In this document: positions 26,960 through 34,285 of the stretch, one piece after another | Numbering within the stretch: the stretch's first letter is position 1 | Layout of the letters: the number at the start of each line of letters is the position of its first letter | Notes under the pieces: model-generated | The model's input: only the letters and a program-made list of their open reading frames with translations | The model's database searches: none | Told to the model about the DNA's origin: nothing | Position numbers and translations under genes: made by a program | DNA from: Chitinophaga sp. CB10 | GTDB taxonomy: Bacteria; Bacteroidota; Bacteroidia; Chitinophagales; Chitinophagaceae | Length of the DNA: 64,000 nt | Assembly: GCA_001870995.2 (NCBI GenBank) | Contig: MLAV02000019.1 | Location: 71,046-135,045 of the forward strand | Direction: 5' to 3'

Positions 26960-27397
26960 TCACAACTCCTCCGCCAACCGCTCCACCACCTCCAACAACC
27001 CCGCCTTCGCCGCATCATCCTCCAAAGCCGCCCTCAACAACTTATTCGTATGCAAATGCTTCAGTATCTGCAAATACAACGCCCGCGTGGTCGACATATC
27101 CTTCAGGAATACACTCTGCGCAGTGATCCCCGATGGCCCAAAATCAGCCACCCCCCTAAAACATAACTCCTCCGTTACCGGCGCCCCACGGGCATCCCTA
27201 AACGTAACCTTCACCGACGGCCGGTAATGCGCAAATACCGCGGCAATACCCGTCAATCCCTTTACCACCTCCGGCCGCAACGGCGGATGCTGGGTGAACC
27301 TTTCTGTAAATAATGTTCTGTTTGGAGAAATCTCCGCGATGGATTCCTGGGTGTCCGGCCTGACCTCAGTGCCGCCAATCCCTGAGCTTTTCAACAT
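26960..27397 (-). CDS. tssB: T6SS contractile sheath small subunit TssB
   Basis: 145 aa. The core ISPNRTLFTERFTQHPPLRPEV and the following FRDARGAPVTEELCFRGVADFGPSGI agree with Bacteroidota TssB, where an N-terminal strand is followed by the F-region that interlocks with TssC. A helical C terminus ends with LLEVVERLAEEL. It has its own -7 box (27434-27441). Confidence 0.85.
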   Translation of the reverse strand: MLKSSGIGGTEVRPDTQESIAEISPNRTLFTERFTQHPPLRPEVVKGLTGIAAVFAHYRPSVKVTFRDARGAPVTEELCFRGVADFGPSGITAQSVFLKDMSTTRALYLQILKHLHTNKLLRAALEDDAAKAGLLEVVERLAEEL

Positions 27398-27433
27398 GGT
27401 TGGTATGGTTAAGCAAACAATCTTATTACACTA

Positions 27434-27441
27434 CAAAATTA
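27434..27441 (-). promoter_or_regulatory. -7 box for tssB-tssC
   Basis: TAATTTTG on the minus strand matches TAnnTTTG, 36 bp before the tssB start. TGCAT and ATGCA arms of a short dyad overlap the upstream spacer. Confidence 0.45.
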
Positions 27442-27508
27442 TGCATCCTGATCATGCAATACTCACCATTTTAAACTTTTTATCCCCCGATTGAAAATTC
27501 CACGGAAA

Positions 27509-28483
27509 CTACGACCTGGAGAAGGCTGCAACTGTCCAAATGCTCACATTTTTTTGCACATTCCCCATCAGCTCCAACTGTTGGTTAAACGACAACAACT
27601 CATTATACAACCAACTCCTGTCCGTCAACGGACGGCTGAAATTCAATTCGAAAAAATCAATCCCCGAATTAATACCGATATAAATAAACTGCTGATAAAA
27701 CGTAACAAACACCTGCGCCGCGCCATTACTCCGCAACGCCACAATATGCTTCAGTAAATTAGGTTTCAACAAATAGGAAGCCTCCGTCACATCCGGCGAA
27801 AACACGGTAAACTGCGCGTTAAACGCCGCATCCTGCAGTTGAATATGATGCCCCAGCCGCAAAGCGCCCCGCGGAATCACGCCCTTCGTAAACACATACA
27901 CCGGCACATCAAAAAAACGGGGCGACTCCAACACCCCGCAACTGCCTGCAAACATCATCTCCTGCGGCCGGCTCGTCACCACCAGGTCGCATATACGAAA
28001 AGTGAGGTTATTCCGCTTCCCGGAAATCATATCATTGCCCCGGATGTACGATAAATCCGCATGAAAAAAACCGCTCGCAGCCAGCTCCTCATGCGAAAAA
28101 TACTGCTCCGGCACATACCGGATCCCAGGCTCCCAGAATTGCAACAACGGCAATATCACCCGCTCCTTATAATCCGTTTCCAGCTCCGCCTTCGGCCGCT
28201 CAATAAACTGCCGGATCAGCAGATTGCGGATCAGCATACCGCCCCCCAACGCCAGCAACAGCGCAATGCCAATATAAGCCGCCCGGGTGTACCACGCCTC
28301 CCCCTCCTGCTGGTCCAGCTCCACAGGCCGCACCACAAAAAGGTAAAACAGCAGGACAAAACCAGCCAATAGCAGCCACCACCACCAGGTTTTGCGTAAA
28401 CTCACCCGCACTTTTTCCATGCGCCGCAAATCCTGCTGAAGATAGACTTCCGCAAATTCATTGAAACTGTTCGCCGACTTCAT
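27509..28483 (-). CDS. DUF3137 family membrane protein
   Basis: 324 aa. Two transmembrane helices near the N terminus (about residues 31-51 and 70-88), then a cytoplasmic domain with the DUF3137 order: QYFSHEELAASGFFH, NNLTFRICDLVVTSR, a hydrophobic strand VPVYVFTKGVIPRG, FNAQFTVFSPDVTEASYLLKPNLL and the C-terminal VTFYQQFIYIGINSGIDFFE. The function of the family is unknown. It is followed leftward by tssB after 111 bp and preceded by two small membrane proteins at 8 and 21 bp spacing, giving a tight three-gene unit. Confidence 0.8.
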   Translation of the reverse strand: MKSANSFNEFAEVYLQQDLRRMEKVRVSLRKTWWWWLLLAGFVLLFYLFVVRPVELDQQEGEAWYTRAAYIGIALLLALGGGMLIRNLLIRQFIERPKAELETDYKERVILPLLQFWEPGIRYVPEQYFSHEELAASGFFHADLSYIRGNDMISGKRNNLTFRICDLVVTSRPQEMMFAGSCGVLESPRFFDVPVYVFTKGVIPRGALRLGHHIQLQDAAFNAQFTVFSPDVTEASYLLKPNLLKHIVALRSNGAAQVFVTFYQQFIYIGINSGIDFFELNFSRPLTDRSWLYNELLSFNQQLELMGNVQKNVSIWTVAAFSRS

Positions 28484-28491
28484 ACACTAAC

Positions 28492-28992
28492 TCAGTTGGA
28501 TGACCAGCTTATGCCTGAAAACCCATTGACCGTGCTAACCTCTTCGCTGATTAAATTTTTAAATGATGACAAGTACACCGCCGATAGCGGGAACGTAAAT
28601 ATTTGGCTTCCGTTGCCAATGGTTATATTGGTAAAAAGCGCCGGAAACAACCTGATCCCCGGCAGCCTTAATTTATATTTCGTAAAAATGATATAACCGT
28701 CCACCACCGCGCCCCTCTCCAGCAAATCCGTGAAATGAATGATCTGCGCAGGACGCATCACACTGCCATACAGCTTCACCAGGTACGGCACAGATGGCAG
28801 AATAATCAGCCCCCCGATCAGCAGCCAGCCCCAAACCGACGGCAAAGTACCCTCGCCGTACACCAGCATGGTGACCAGAAACACCGCCAATACCATGATG
28901 AACTCGGCCATAAAAAAGGCTAAGGTCGTCTGCTTTACATCCTTTTGATGCATCGCCAGGAGCATCACCTTTAATTCCTGGATATTGCGCAT
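28492..28992 (-). CDS. Unknown two-helix membrane protein
   Basis: 166 aa. Two strong transmembrane segments (about residues 24-45 and 55-72), then a short strand-rich soluble tail (AVVDGYIIFTKYKLRLPG, ITIGNGSQIFTFPLSAV). Not recognised. The 8-bp spacing to the DUF3137 gene and the same N-terminal topology suggest that the two proteins work together in the inner membrane. Confidence 0.65.
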   Translation of the reverse strand: MRNIQELKVMLLAMHQKDVKQTTLAFFMAEFIMVLAVFLVTMLVYGEGTLPSVWGWLLIGGLIILPSVPYLVKLYGSVMRPAQIIHFTDLLERGAVVDGYIIFTKYKLRLPGIRLFPALFTNITIGNGSQIFTFPLSAVYLSSFKNLISEEVSTVNGFSGISWSSN

Positions 28993-29013
28993 GTATCCCT
29001 GATTAAATAACAG

Positions 29014-29316
29014 TTACTGTTTGATTCTTAACCGGATAATATTACTGATCGTCAGATATAAACCCACTATCGCTACAATGCCGTAAACCGCCAGTAATAC
29101 CCACTCGTTACCGCCTGAAACTTTGTAAATAAGCGTTTCGATACGGGTAAGACTGATGGGGTCGCTATCTGAATCGTGAAACTGTTGATAACGGCTGTAA
29201 ATCAGCCCCCCTCCTGCTGTTGCAAGCATTAACCCGACTATCACTCCTCCCCAGGAAGGGTCGTCTTCAGTGCGGTTCTCGGGCTTCTCCGGATCGGAAT
29301 TAACACGACTGTTCAT
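29014..29316 (-). CDS. Unknown small membrane protein
   Basis: 100 aa. Charged, Asp/Glu/Asn-rich N terminus, a Gly-rich hydrophobic segment (WGGVIVGLMLATAGGGLIY, residues 22-40) and a second helix near the C terminus (WVLLAVYGIVAIVGLYLTI). Not recognised. First gene of the unit that continues with the two-helix and DUF3137 proteins. Confidence 0.55.
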   Translation of the reverse strand: MNSRVNSDPEKPENRTEDDPSWGGVIVGLMLATAGGGLIYSRYQQFHDSDSDPISLTRIETLIYKVSGGNEWVLLAVYGIVAIVGLYLTISNIIRLRIKQ

Positions 29317-29414
29317 ATTGCAGTTTTGTGGTTAAGGATAACGTTCACAATATGATACAGGGACGACAGGCGGCTAACAGCATACTAAAATAATAAAATT
29401 TAGCCTTTTTTTGT

Positions 29415-30641
29415 TCATTGACCGGAAACGGCTACTTCCGGCGGAAAGGCGTAATCCCTCCAGGCCGCCTCCGCCTCCTCTGCCGTCAAACGCCCGCTGT
29501 ACACCATTACACGATACTTCAGCGTATATACGTTCCCGTGAACCAGCTGCCAGGTTTTCATTTTTGTGGGCGAATAATTTAACATTAGCTCCCCGCCATC
29601 CATATCTTCCGGCCATACCCGCAAAGCCTGCGGACTGTCAAAATTATCCGGCGCATTCATAATCAGCATCCCCGCCTCGCCCTGGGGCGTGGTTCCCGTG
29701 ATCATAACCCATCTGGCCCTTGTACTGTCTGCGTCTTTGCGGGTTTTACCTTCCGAAGTCAGCACCTGGCTGGTTTTGCTGGTGAAATACGGTGTAGCAC
29801 GCAACGCAAAGCCACCGCCATAGCGATATTGCAATAAAGTAATACCACTGTCTGCCGGAGTACTGAAATCATTCCGCATCTCCCATAACCGGCGCGTACC
29901 ATTGTCCGTAGCAGCATAAGCCTTCACAGTGTACGTTTCCTCAATCGCCACGGTTGCCTTGCCCGGCGCAGGATACGCCACCTGCTGCTGCTTCACGCTG
30001 AAACCGCACCACACATCCCCGCTGGTAACGGACTTTGTGCCGGCATAAAATACTTTTCCCTCTTTTTTATGGACGTTCCAAAAATCCGTCACTTTCCCCT
30101 CAAACCGCGTGTGCGTCCACGGGCTCCAAATGCCCATATGATGCGCATGGCCGGATTTTGGAAAAATTGCCGTCAACACCGCTCCATTTGGCGCCCATAA
30201 AGGGTGGATAAAGCCACTCCGGCGATATACGGTGTCAATGCCGGCCGGAGGCTCCACAATGGCCGTATTGTATTGTAAGACAGGTGTTTGATTTTGTTTT
30301 AGGGAAATTTCAGTGCCGCTTACGGCCGCATGCATACGTCCCCGGGCAAATACTTTCCCCGCGTACAGCCGATATTGACGTTGTTCTCCTGAAGCGGTGG
30401 TTCCTCCCAAAACCCAGGTTAGCACCCCCGCATCGTCCTGCTGTACCGCTACCGGCTTCTTTTGGCCGCCGGTCACCTCTTCCAGCTGCCAGCCTTTGCC
30501 TGCTGGCAACGCCTTATCCGGCTTGTAACTCACCAGAGTATTGTTGCGGTCATATTCGCCGGCCTTCACCGTTAAACGCAATTCCTGGGCATGCGCCCCC
30601 ATCGATGATAGCAGCAGTACGGAATATAAAATGTTTCTCAT
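29415..30641 (-). CDS. DUF6807 (PmoA-like) exported protein
   Basis: 408 aa with a signal peptide (MRNILYSVLLLSSMGAHAQ). The DUF6807 signature is clear: FIHPLWAPNGAVLTAIFPKSGHAHHMGIWSPW (in parts) with the conserved His cluster, EMRNDFSTPADSGITLLQYRYGGGFALRAT and the C-terminal VYTLKYRVMVYSG. Annotated by some databases as PmoA after a remote link, it is in practice an exported beta-rich protein, often near glycan-degradation genes; a carbohydrate-related activity is likely. Single gene, convergent in sense with nothing and divergent from the C25 peptidase operon. Confidence 0.8.
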   Translation of the reverse strand: MRNILYSVLLLSSMGAHAQELRLTVKAGEYDRNNTLVSYKPDKALPAGKGWQLEEVTGGQKKPVAVQQDDAGVLTWVLGGTTASGEQRQYRLYAGKVFARGRMHAAVSGTEISLKQNQTPVLQYNTAIVEPPAGIDTVYRRSGFIHPLWAPNGAVLTAIFPKSGHAHHMGIWSPWTHTRFEGKVTDFWNVHKKEGKVFYAGTKSVTSGDVWCGFSVKQQQVAYPAPGKATVAIEETYTVKAYAATDNGTRRLWEMRNDFSTPADSGITLLQYRYGGGFALRATPYFTSKTSQVLTSEGKTRKDADSTRARWVMITGTTPQGEAGMLIMNAPDNFDSPQALRVWPEDMDGGELMLNYSPTKMKTWQLVHGNVYTLKYRVMVYSGRLTAEEAEAAWRDYAFPPEVAVSGQ

Positions 30642-30754
30642 AACGTCGATTGTGCAGCCAAGATAATAGATAGTTGCCCGCTACGCAAGTACATTGCGCA
30701 ACCCTGCATTAAATTTACCGGGACGGGAATGCATGCGCATTATTTTTAATTACA

Positions 30755-30762
30755 TATTTTTG
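30755..30762 (+). promoter_or_regulatory. -7 box of the C25 peptidase operon
   Basis: TATTTTTG matches TAnnTTTG exactly, 14 bp before the ATG at 30777, implying a very short leader. Confidence 0.5.
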
Positions 30763-30776
30763 ATGAATTAACGCGT

Positions 30777-32336
30777 ATGTCAATGGGAACCCCGGTTATC
30801 AATATGCAATCAACAAAACTCATTATTACCAACAAGAGCGCCCTGATATCGAAATATGGCGACGCTCACCTTACTGTACTGCAGGCCCTCGATAAATTAG
30901 TAGTGTCCGATAAGGCACGGCGACTCGAATCCATCATTATTTGCCTGGACGATGCGGAACAAATGGCCGGCTTCAACGCGCCGGCAGTGACCATCCCAAC
31001 GGACGATGAGCAGAACAAAGCAGCGATAGATGCCCTCTATAACCACTTTACACCCGGTTATATCATGTTGCTCGGCGCACAGGATGTGATCCCTTTCCAA
31101 AGGCTCACCAACCTGGTATCCGGCGGCAACGATCCGGACTCGCTGATACCCAGCGATCTGCCCTACGCCTGCGACGCGCCGTACGACAAGGATCCAGGCC
31201 GCTTCATTGCGCCCACCCGCGTAGTGGGCCGCCTGCCGGACCTCCCCGGCGGGAAAGATCCGCAGTACATCCTGCAGTTGATCGAAAATGTGCTGGAATA
31301 CACGCCGGAAGCCAGGCAGGCCTATGAGAACTATTTTTCGCTCAGTACCTTCGACTGGCAGGACTCCACCCAACGTTCACTCCTGAATATATTCGGCAAC
31401 AACAGCGCGCTTCGCATCATACCCAGCGAAAGCGTTACCACGGACGGACTTTGGACAGCGGAACAGCTGCTGCCCAAAACGCATTTCATCAACTGCCACG
31501 GCGCTATCAACAACCCGCGCTACTACGGCCAAAAGAAAACCGAATTTCCGCTGGCCATGAAATCGGATACCATCAACGGCCTTATCAACAAAGGCACGGT
31601 GGTAGCCGCGGAATGCTGCTATGGCGCGCAACTCTTCGACCCCGCCAAAAACGTATTCCGGCAAATCAGCATGGCAAGCAGCTACCTGAAAAATAACGCC
31701 ATCGCATTTTTGGGCAGTACCAACATCGCTTACGGCCCATCCACCGGGCAGGGACTGGCGGACCTGCTCACACAGTTCTTCGTCATCAACGTACTCCATG
31801 GCGCCAGCACCGGCAGAGCTTTACTGGAAGCGCGCCAGAAGTTCCTCAACGAAATGGGCCCCACGCTGGACCCCTTTGAACTGAAAACCGCAGCGCAGTT
31901 CAACCTCCTGGGCGATCCGTCCATACAGCCCGTCATCAACGAAAAAGATTCTTCCGTGGACGATTCCCAGTCTTTTATCAACTCCGTTCAAAACAGGCGG
32001 GAAAACCTGGAAGCGCGGGGCAAAATGCTCGACTACTTCATCGCGCCGCCGGAGCCTACGGACGAGGAAGGGGAAGCGGACGGCCAGCTGCAGGAAACCC
32101 TGGAATCGCTCCTGCAACAACGCAAATTCACTACCAGGCCGGGTAAAAAGCTATTCATCAACCGGCATCATAAACGACATGAAAAGAATAGTGAAACAAA
32201 CGGTCCATCTGTAAAATTTCATGTATTTTCGGAATCTACTTCCGAGACTGCTACTGAAGCGCCAATAGTTAAAGTGTTGGTGGTAAAAGAAAAAAACAAT
32301 CAAATCCTAGGTTATCGTGAATATGTCAGCAGATAA
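30777..32336 (+). CDS. C25-like (gingipain/caspase-fold) cysteine peptidase, cytoplasmic
   Basis: 519 aa with no signal peptide. A clan CD dyad is visible: His241 in HFINCHGAINN and Cys280/Cys281 in VVAAECCYGAQLFD, with the intervening strand order of caspase-like folds. Upstream lies GYIMLLGAQDVIPFQRL, and downstream AIAFLGSTNIAYGPS and FNLLGDPSIQPV, the latter a hallmark of C25 domains. Residues after about 385 are low-complexity and charged. Secreted gingipains have prodomains and sorting tails; this protein has neither and should act inside the cell. The next gene overlaps it by 14 bp. Likely a regulated effector protease; target unknown. Confidence 0.75.
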   Translation: MSMGTPVINMQSTKLIITNKSALISKYGDAHLTVLQALDKLVVSDKARRLESIIICLDDAEQMAGFNAPAVTIPTDDEQNKAAIDALYNHFTPGYIMLLGAQDVIPFQRLTNLVSGGNDPDSLIPSDLPYACDAPYDKDPGRFIAPTRVVGRLPDLPGGKDPQYILQLIENVLEYTPEARQAYENYFSLSTFDWQDSTQRSLLNIFGNNSALRIIPSESVTTDGLWTAEQLLPKTHFINCHGAINNPRYYGQKKTEFPLAMKSDTINGLINKGTVVAAECCYGAQLFDPAKNVFRQISMASSYLKNNAIAFLGSTNIAYGPSTGQGLADLLTQFFVINVLHGASTGRALLEARQKFLNEMGPTLDPFELKTAAQFNLLGDPSIQPVINEKDSSVDDSQSFINSVQNRRENLEARGKMLDYFIAPPEPTDEEGEADGQLQETLESLLQQRKFTTRPGKKLFINRHHKRHEKNSETNGPSVKFHVFSESTSETATEAPIVKVLVVKEKNNQILGYREYVSR

Positions 32337-32598
32337 CAACAAAGACAAACAGCCGGGTAACGTTACCATGCGCGGCCGCCTTGCCCTGCGCATTTTCGGG
32401 ATGCATTCCAAAAGCGAACACCTGGCCGTGTACCTGGTGACGGATGATGGCGACTACCTCATCAGGCCGGCAGCCGGCAACCCTTTCATGGAAAACCCGC
32501 TCATGCCCATGGCCGGTAAAGTGATCACCGCCACAGGCACCATCGTGGACTATGTTTTCCTCGTCACCTCCTGGAAAGAAGTGAACGATTCTGTTTAG
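32323..32598 (+). CDS. Small beta-rich partner of the C25-like peptidase
   Basis: 91 aa from the ATG at 32323 (a GTG at 32317 would add two residues). It overlaps the peptidase gene by 14 bp in another frame, which implies translational coupling and a fixed stoichiometry. After a disordered Asp/Asn/Lys tail comes one compact domain: RGRLALRIFGMHSKSEHLAVYLVTDDGDYLIR (read in parts), GGNPF-like AAGNPFMENPL, then GKVITATGTIVDYVFLVTSW, suggesting a small beta-barrel of OB type. No family name known to me. It could be an inhibitor, adaptor or substrate-recognition subunit. Confidence 0.65.
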   Translation: MSADNNKDKQPGNVTMRGRLALRIFGMHSKSEHLAVYLVTDDGDYLIRPAAGNPFMENPLMPMAGKVITATGTIVDYVFLVTSWKEVNDSV

Positions 32599-32630
32599 CT
32601 TACGCATATTTTACTAATTTGTGCGTAAGC
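32598..32630 (+). promoter_or_regulatory. Hairpin between the small partner gene and the bpX4-like gene
   Basis: Perfect 9-bp arms GCTTACGCA and TGCGTAAGC (32598-32606 and 32622-32630) with a 15-nt loop. It begins in the stop codon and no T run follows, so it is more likely an attenuating or processing hairpin than a terminator. Confidence 0.5.
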
Positions 32631-32648
32631 AAACATGCTTTGTTACCT

Positions 32649-33266
32649 ATGAATCTAGCTATTTTCATTACCACCCTCCTGCAGGACGGTAAAGTAACCG
32701 TGGACACTGACCTATCCCCGTTTCCTGGCGGAGTATTGCAGGAAACAGCTCATATTCTTCAATCGTATTATTACAACGACGCGCAGGAAATGCCGGGAAA
32801 AGCGCCTGCCTTCCATCCGGATGCGGCGCTGTGGAGCGCCTGCTATATCTACCGCGCTGCGCAGCTAAGTGCGATTGCCACGCCGCCTGCAGCGGATGTA
32901 CACCGCCTGCTGACGCCGTACCCTGGTAATATAAACGCGGAAACCATCTATAGCGCAGACTTGTGCCTGCGATACCTCCCCGATCTGACGGGCTTGAGCA
33001 AAGGAAATGCCGCGGAGGATATATTAATAACGCAGTTACGGGAAACTGCGGCGCTATGGCCTTTTTCTTCTACCGGTATAAAAATACCCACCACCTATAT
33101 ACCTGACGCCATCTGGCAGCATCCGGCACTGCTGGCCGCCTACGCCGATCGCATCATTGTTACGCGGGACAGCGCCAGGCTCCGGCACCCTAAAATATTA
33201 CCGGCTGTTTTAAAAGCCCTGGGGAATTACCAGGAGATACTATGGCCGGGATTTGTACGGCCGTAA
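32649..33266 (+). CDS. bpX4-like component of a MoxR-vWA-beta-propeller type system
   Basis: 205 aa starting MNLAIFITTLLQDGKVTV at the ATG 32649; a TTG at 32619 would overlap the hairpin. Features: YYYNDAQEMPGKAPAFHPDAALWSACYIYRAAQL (in parts), SADLCLRYLPDLTGL, ALWPFSSTGI and DRIIVTRDSARL. These recall the bpX4 domain described with MoxR ATPase, vWA and beta-propeller genes in predicted NTP-dependent conflict systems. Those partners are absent from the window. The link is by memory of the family pattern, not by alignment. Confidence 0.6.
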   Translation: MNLAIFITTLLQDGKVTVDTDLSPFPGGVLQETAHILQSYYYNDAQEMPGKAPAFHPDAALWSACYIYRAAQLSAIATPPAADVHRLLTPYPGNINAETIYSADLCLRYLPDLTGLSKGNAAEDILITQLRETAALWPFSSTGIKIPTTYIPDAIWQHPALLAAYADRIIVTRDSARLRHPKILPAVLKALGNYQEILWPGFVRP

Positions 33267-33271
33267 GGCGC

Positions 33272-34285
33272 TTAACGCTTCAACAACGCTCCCGTCCCCG
33301 GCCGGTCTGCATAAATGATTTTACCATTCTCCATTCGTACGCCCGTGGCCGTATCCTCTGCGAGTAACAGCGGCCCATCCATATCCACATAATCCAGCAA
33401 TGGCAGCAGGTGAGCCACTGCAGAGGCGCCCACGGTATCTTCGTTCATACTGCCCGTCATTACCTTCATACCCAGGCTACGCGCTTCGCGGATCATATTC
33501 AGTGCCGGCGTAATGCCACCGCATTTTACCAGCTTGATGTTGATACCATGAAACAAGCCATGGCAGCGGATTACATCGGTTGCTTCAATACAGCTTTCAT
33601 CAGCGATTAACGGCAGTGCAGATTTTTCATACACCTGCTTCATTCCCGCTGTATCGGCAGCAGCCATAGGCTGTTCGATGAACTCCACGCCCAGCGCTTT
33701 CAGCGCGGTGGCGTTGCGGATCGTTTCCTCCACTCCCCAGGCGCAATTGGCATCCACCCGGAAAACGGCATCCGTATGCTTGCGCAGCTCGGTGATGATG
33801 GCAATATCTTCTTTAGTACCCAGTTTGATTTTATAGATAGGCCATGGAAATTCTTTCAGTTTGCGCACCATATTTTCGACAGTGTCGATGCCGATGGTAT
33901 AATCCGTCATAGGATTTTTAGACGGGTCCAGCCCCCACAACCGGTACAGTGGCAATCCGCGCTGCTTGCCGTAGAGATCCCAGGCGGCAATGTCCAGCGC
34001 GCAGAGCGCAAACATGTTGCCGGCAAAGCGTGGATAGCAGTCGGACCAGAACTGCTCCGGCGTTGTAAACTGGTATTCTTCAATGAAACTACGGTGCGCG
34101 TTGATGGCATCCATTAAAGCGGGCACCGTCATGTTGTAGTAGGAATTATCCACCGTTTCGCCCAGGCCGCTGATGCCGTTTTCAATCAGCTCCGCTACGA
34201 GTATGGGTTGCACGTCCTTGGATTTCCGGGAAATAGTGAATGTATGTCTGAACTTCAGCTCATATGGATATAGATGCAGTTCCAT
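33272..34285 (-). CDS. Dipeptide epimerase (enolase superfamily, L-Ala-D/L-Glu type)
   Basis: 337 aa. Enolase-superfamily barrel with the KxK motif in IYKIKLG, metal ligands in FRVDANCAW, FIEQP and IADESC, and the second catalytic Lys in INIKLVKCGG. These match the L-Ala-D/L-Glu epimerase branch, which recycles peptidoglycan peptides or epimerises other dipeptides. Its start overlaps the 3' end of the glucanotransferase gene by 26 bp, so the two are co-transcribed despite unrelated pathways. Confidence 0.9.
   Translation of the reverse strand: MELHLYPYELKFRHTFTISRKSKDVQPILVAELIENGISGLGETVDNSYYNMTVPALMDAINAHRSFIEEYQFTTPEQFWSDCYPRFAGNMFALCALDIAAWDLYGKQRGLPLYRLWGLDPSKNPMTDYTIGIDTVENMVRKLKEFPWPIYKIKLGTKEDIAIITELRKHTDAVFRVDANCAWGVEETIRNATALKALGVEFIEQPMAAADTAGMKQVYEKSALPLIADESCIEATDVIRCHGLFHGINIKLVKCGGITPALNMIREARSLGMKVMTGSMNEDTVGASAVAHLLPLLDYVDMDGPLLLAEDTATGVRMENGKIIYADRPGTGALLKR

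Noticed and set aside
26729..27227. Plus-strand open frame across the tssB-tssC gap and tssB
   Set aside because: Low-complexity Ser/Pro/Asn-rich translation typical of a reversed coding region; tssB on the minus strand explains it.
15437..27397. Phage tail or extracellular contractile injection system instead of T6SS
   Set aside because: TssK, TssN and TssO are specific to T6SS of Bacteroidota, and no tail tape-measure or phage structural genes are present.
32598..32630. Intrinsic terminator inside the C25 operon
   Set aside because: The stem is perfect but no T run follows on either strand, so it is listed only as a regulatory hairpin.
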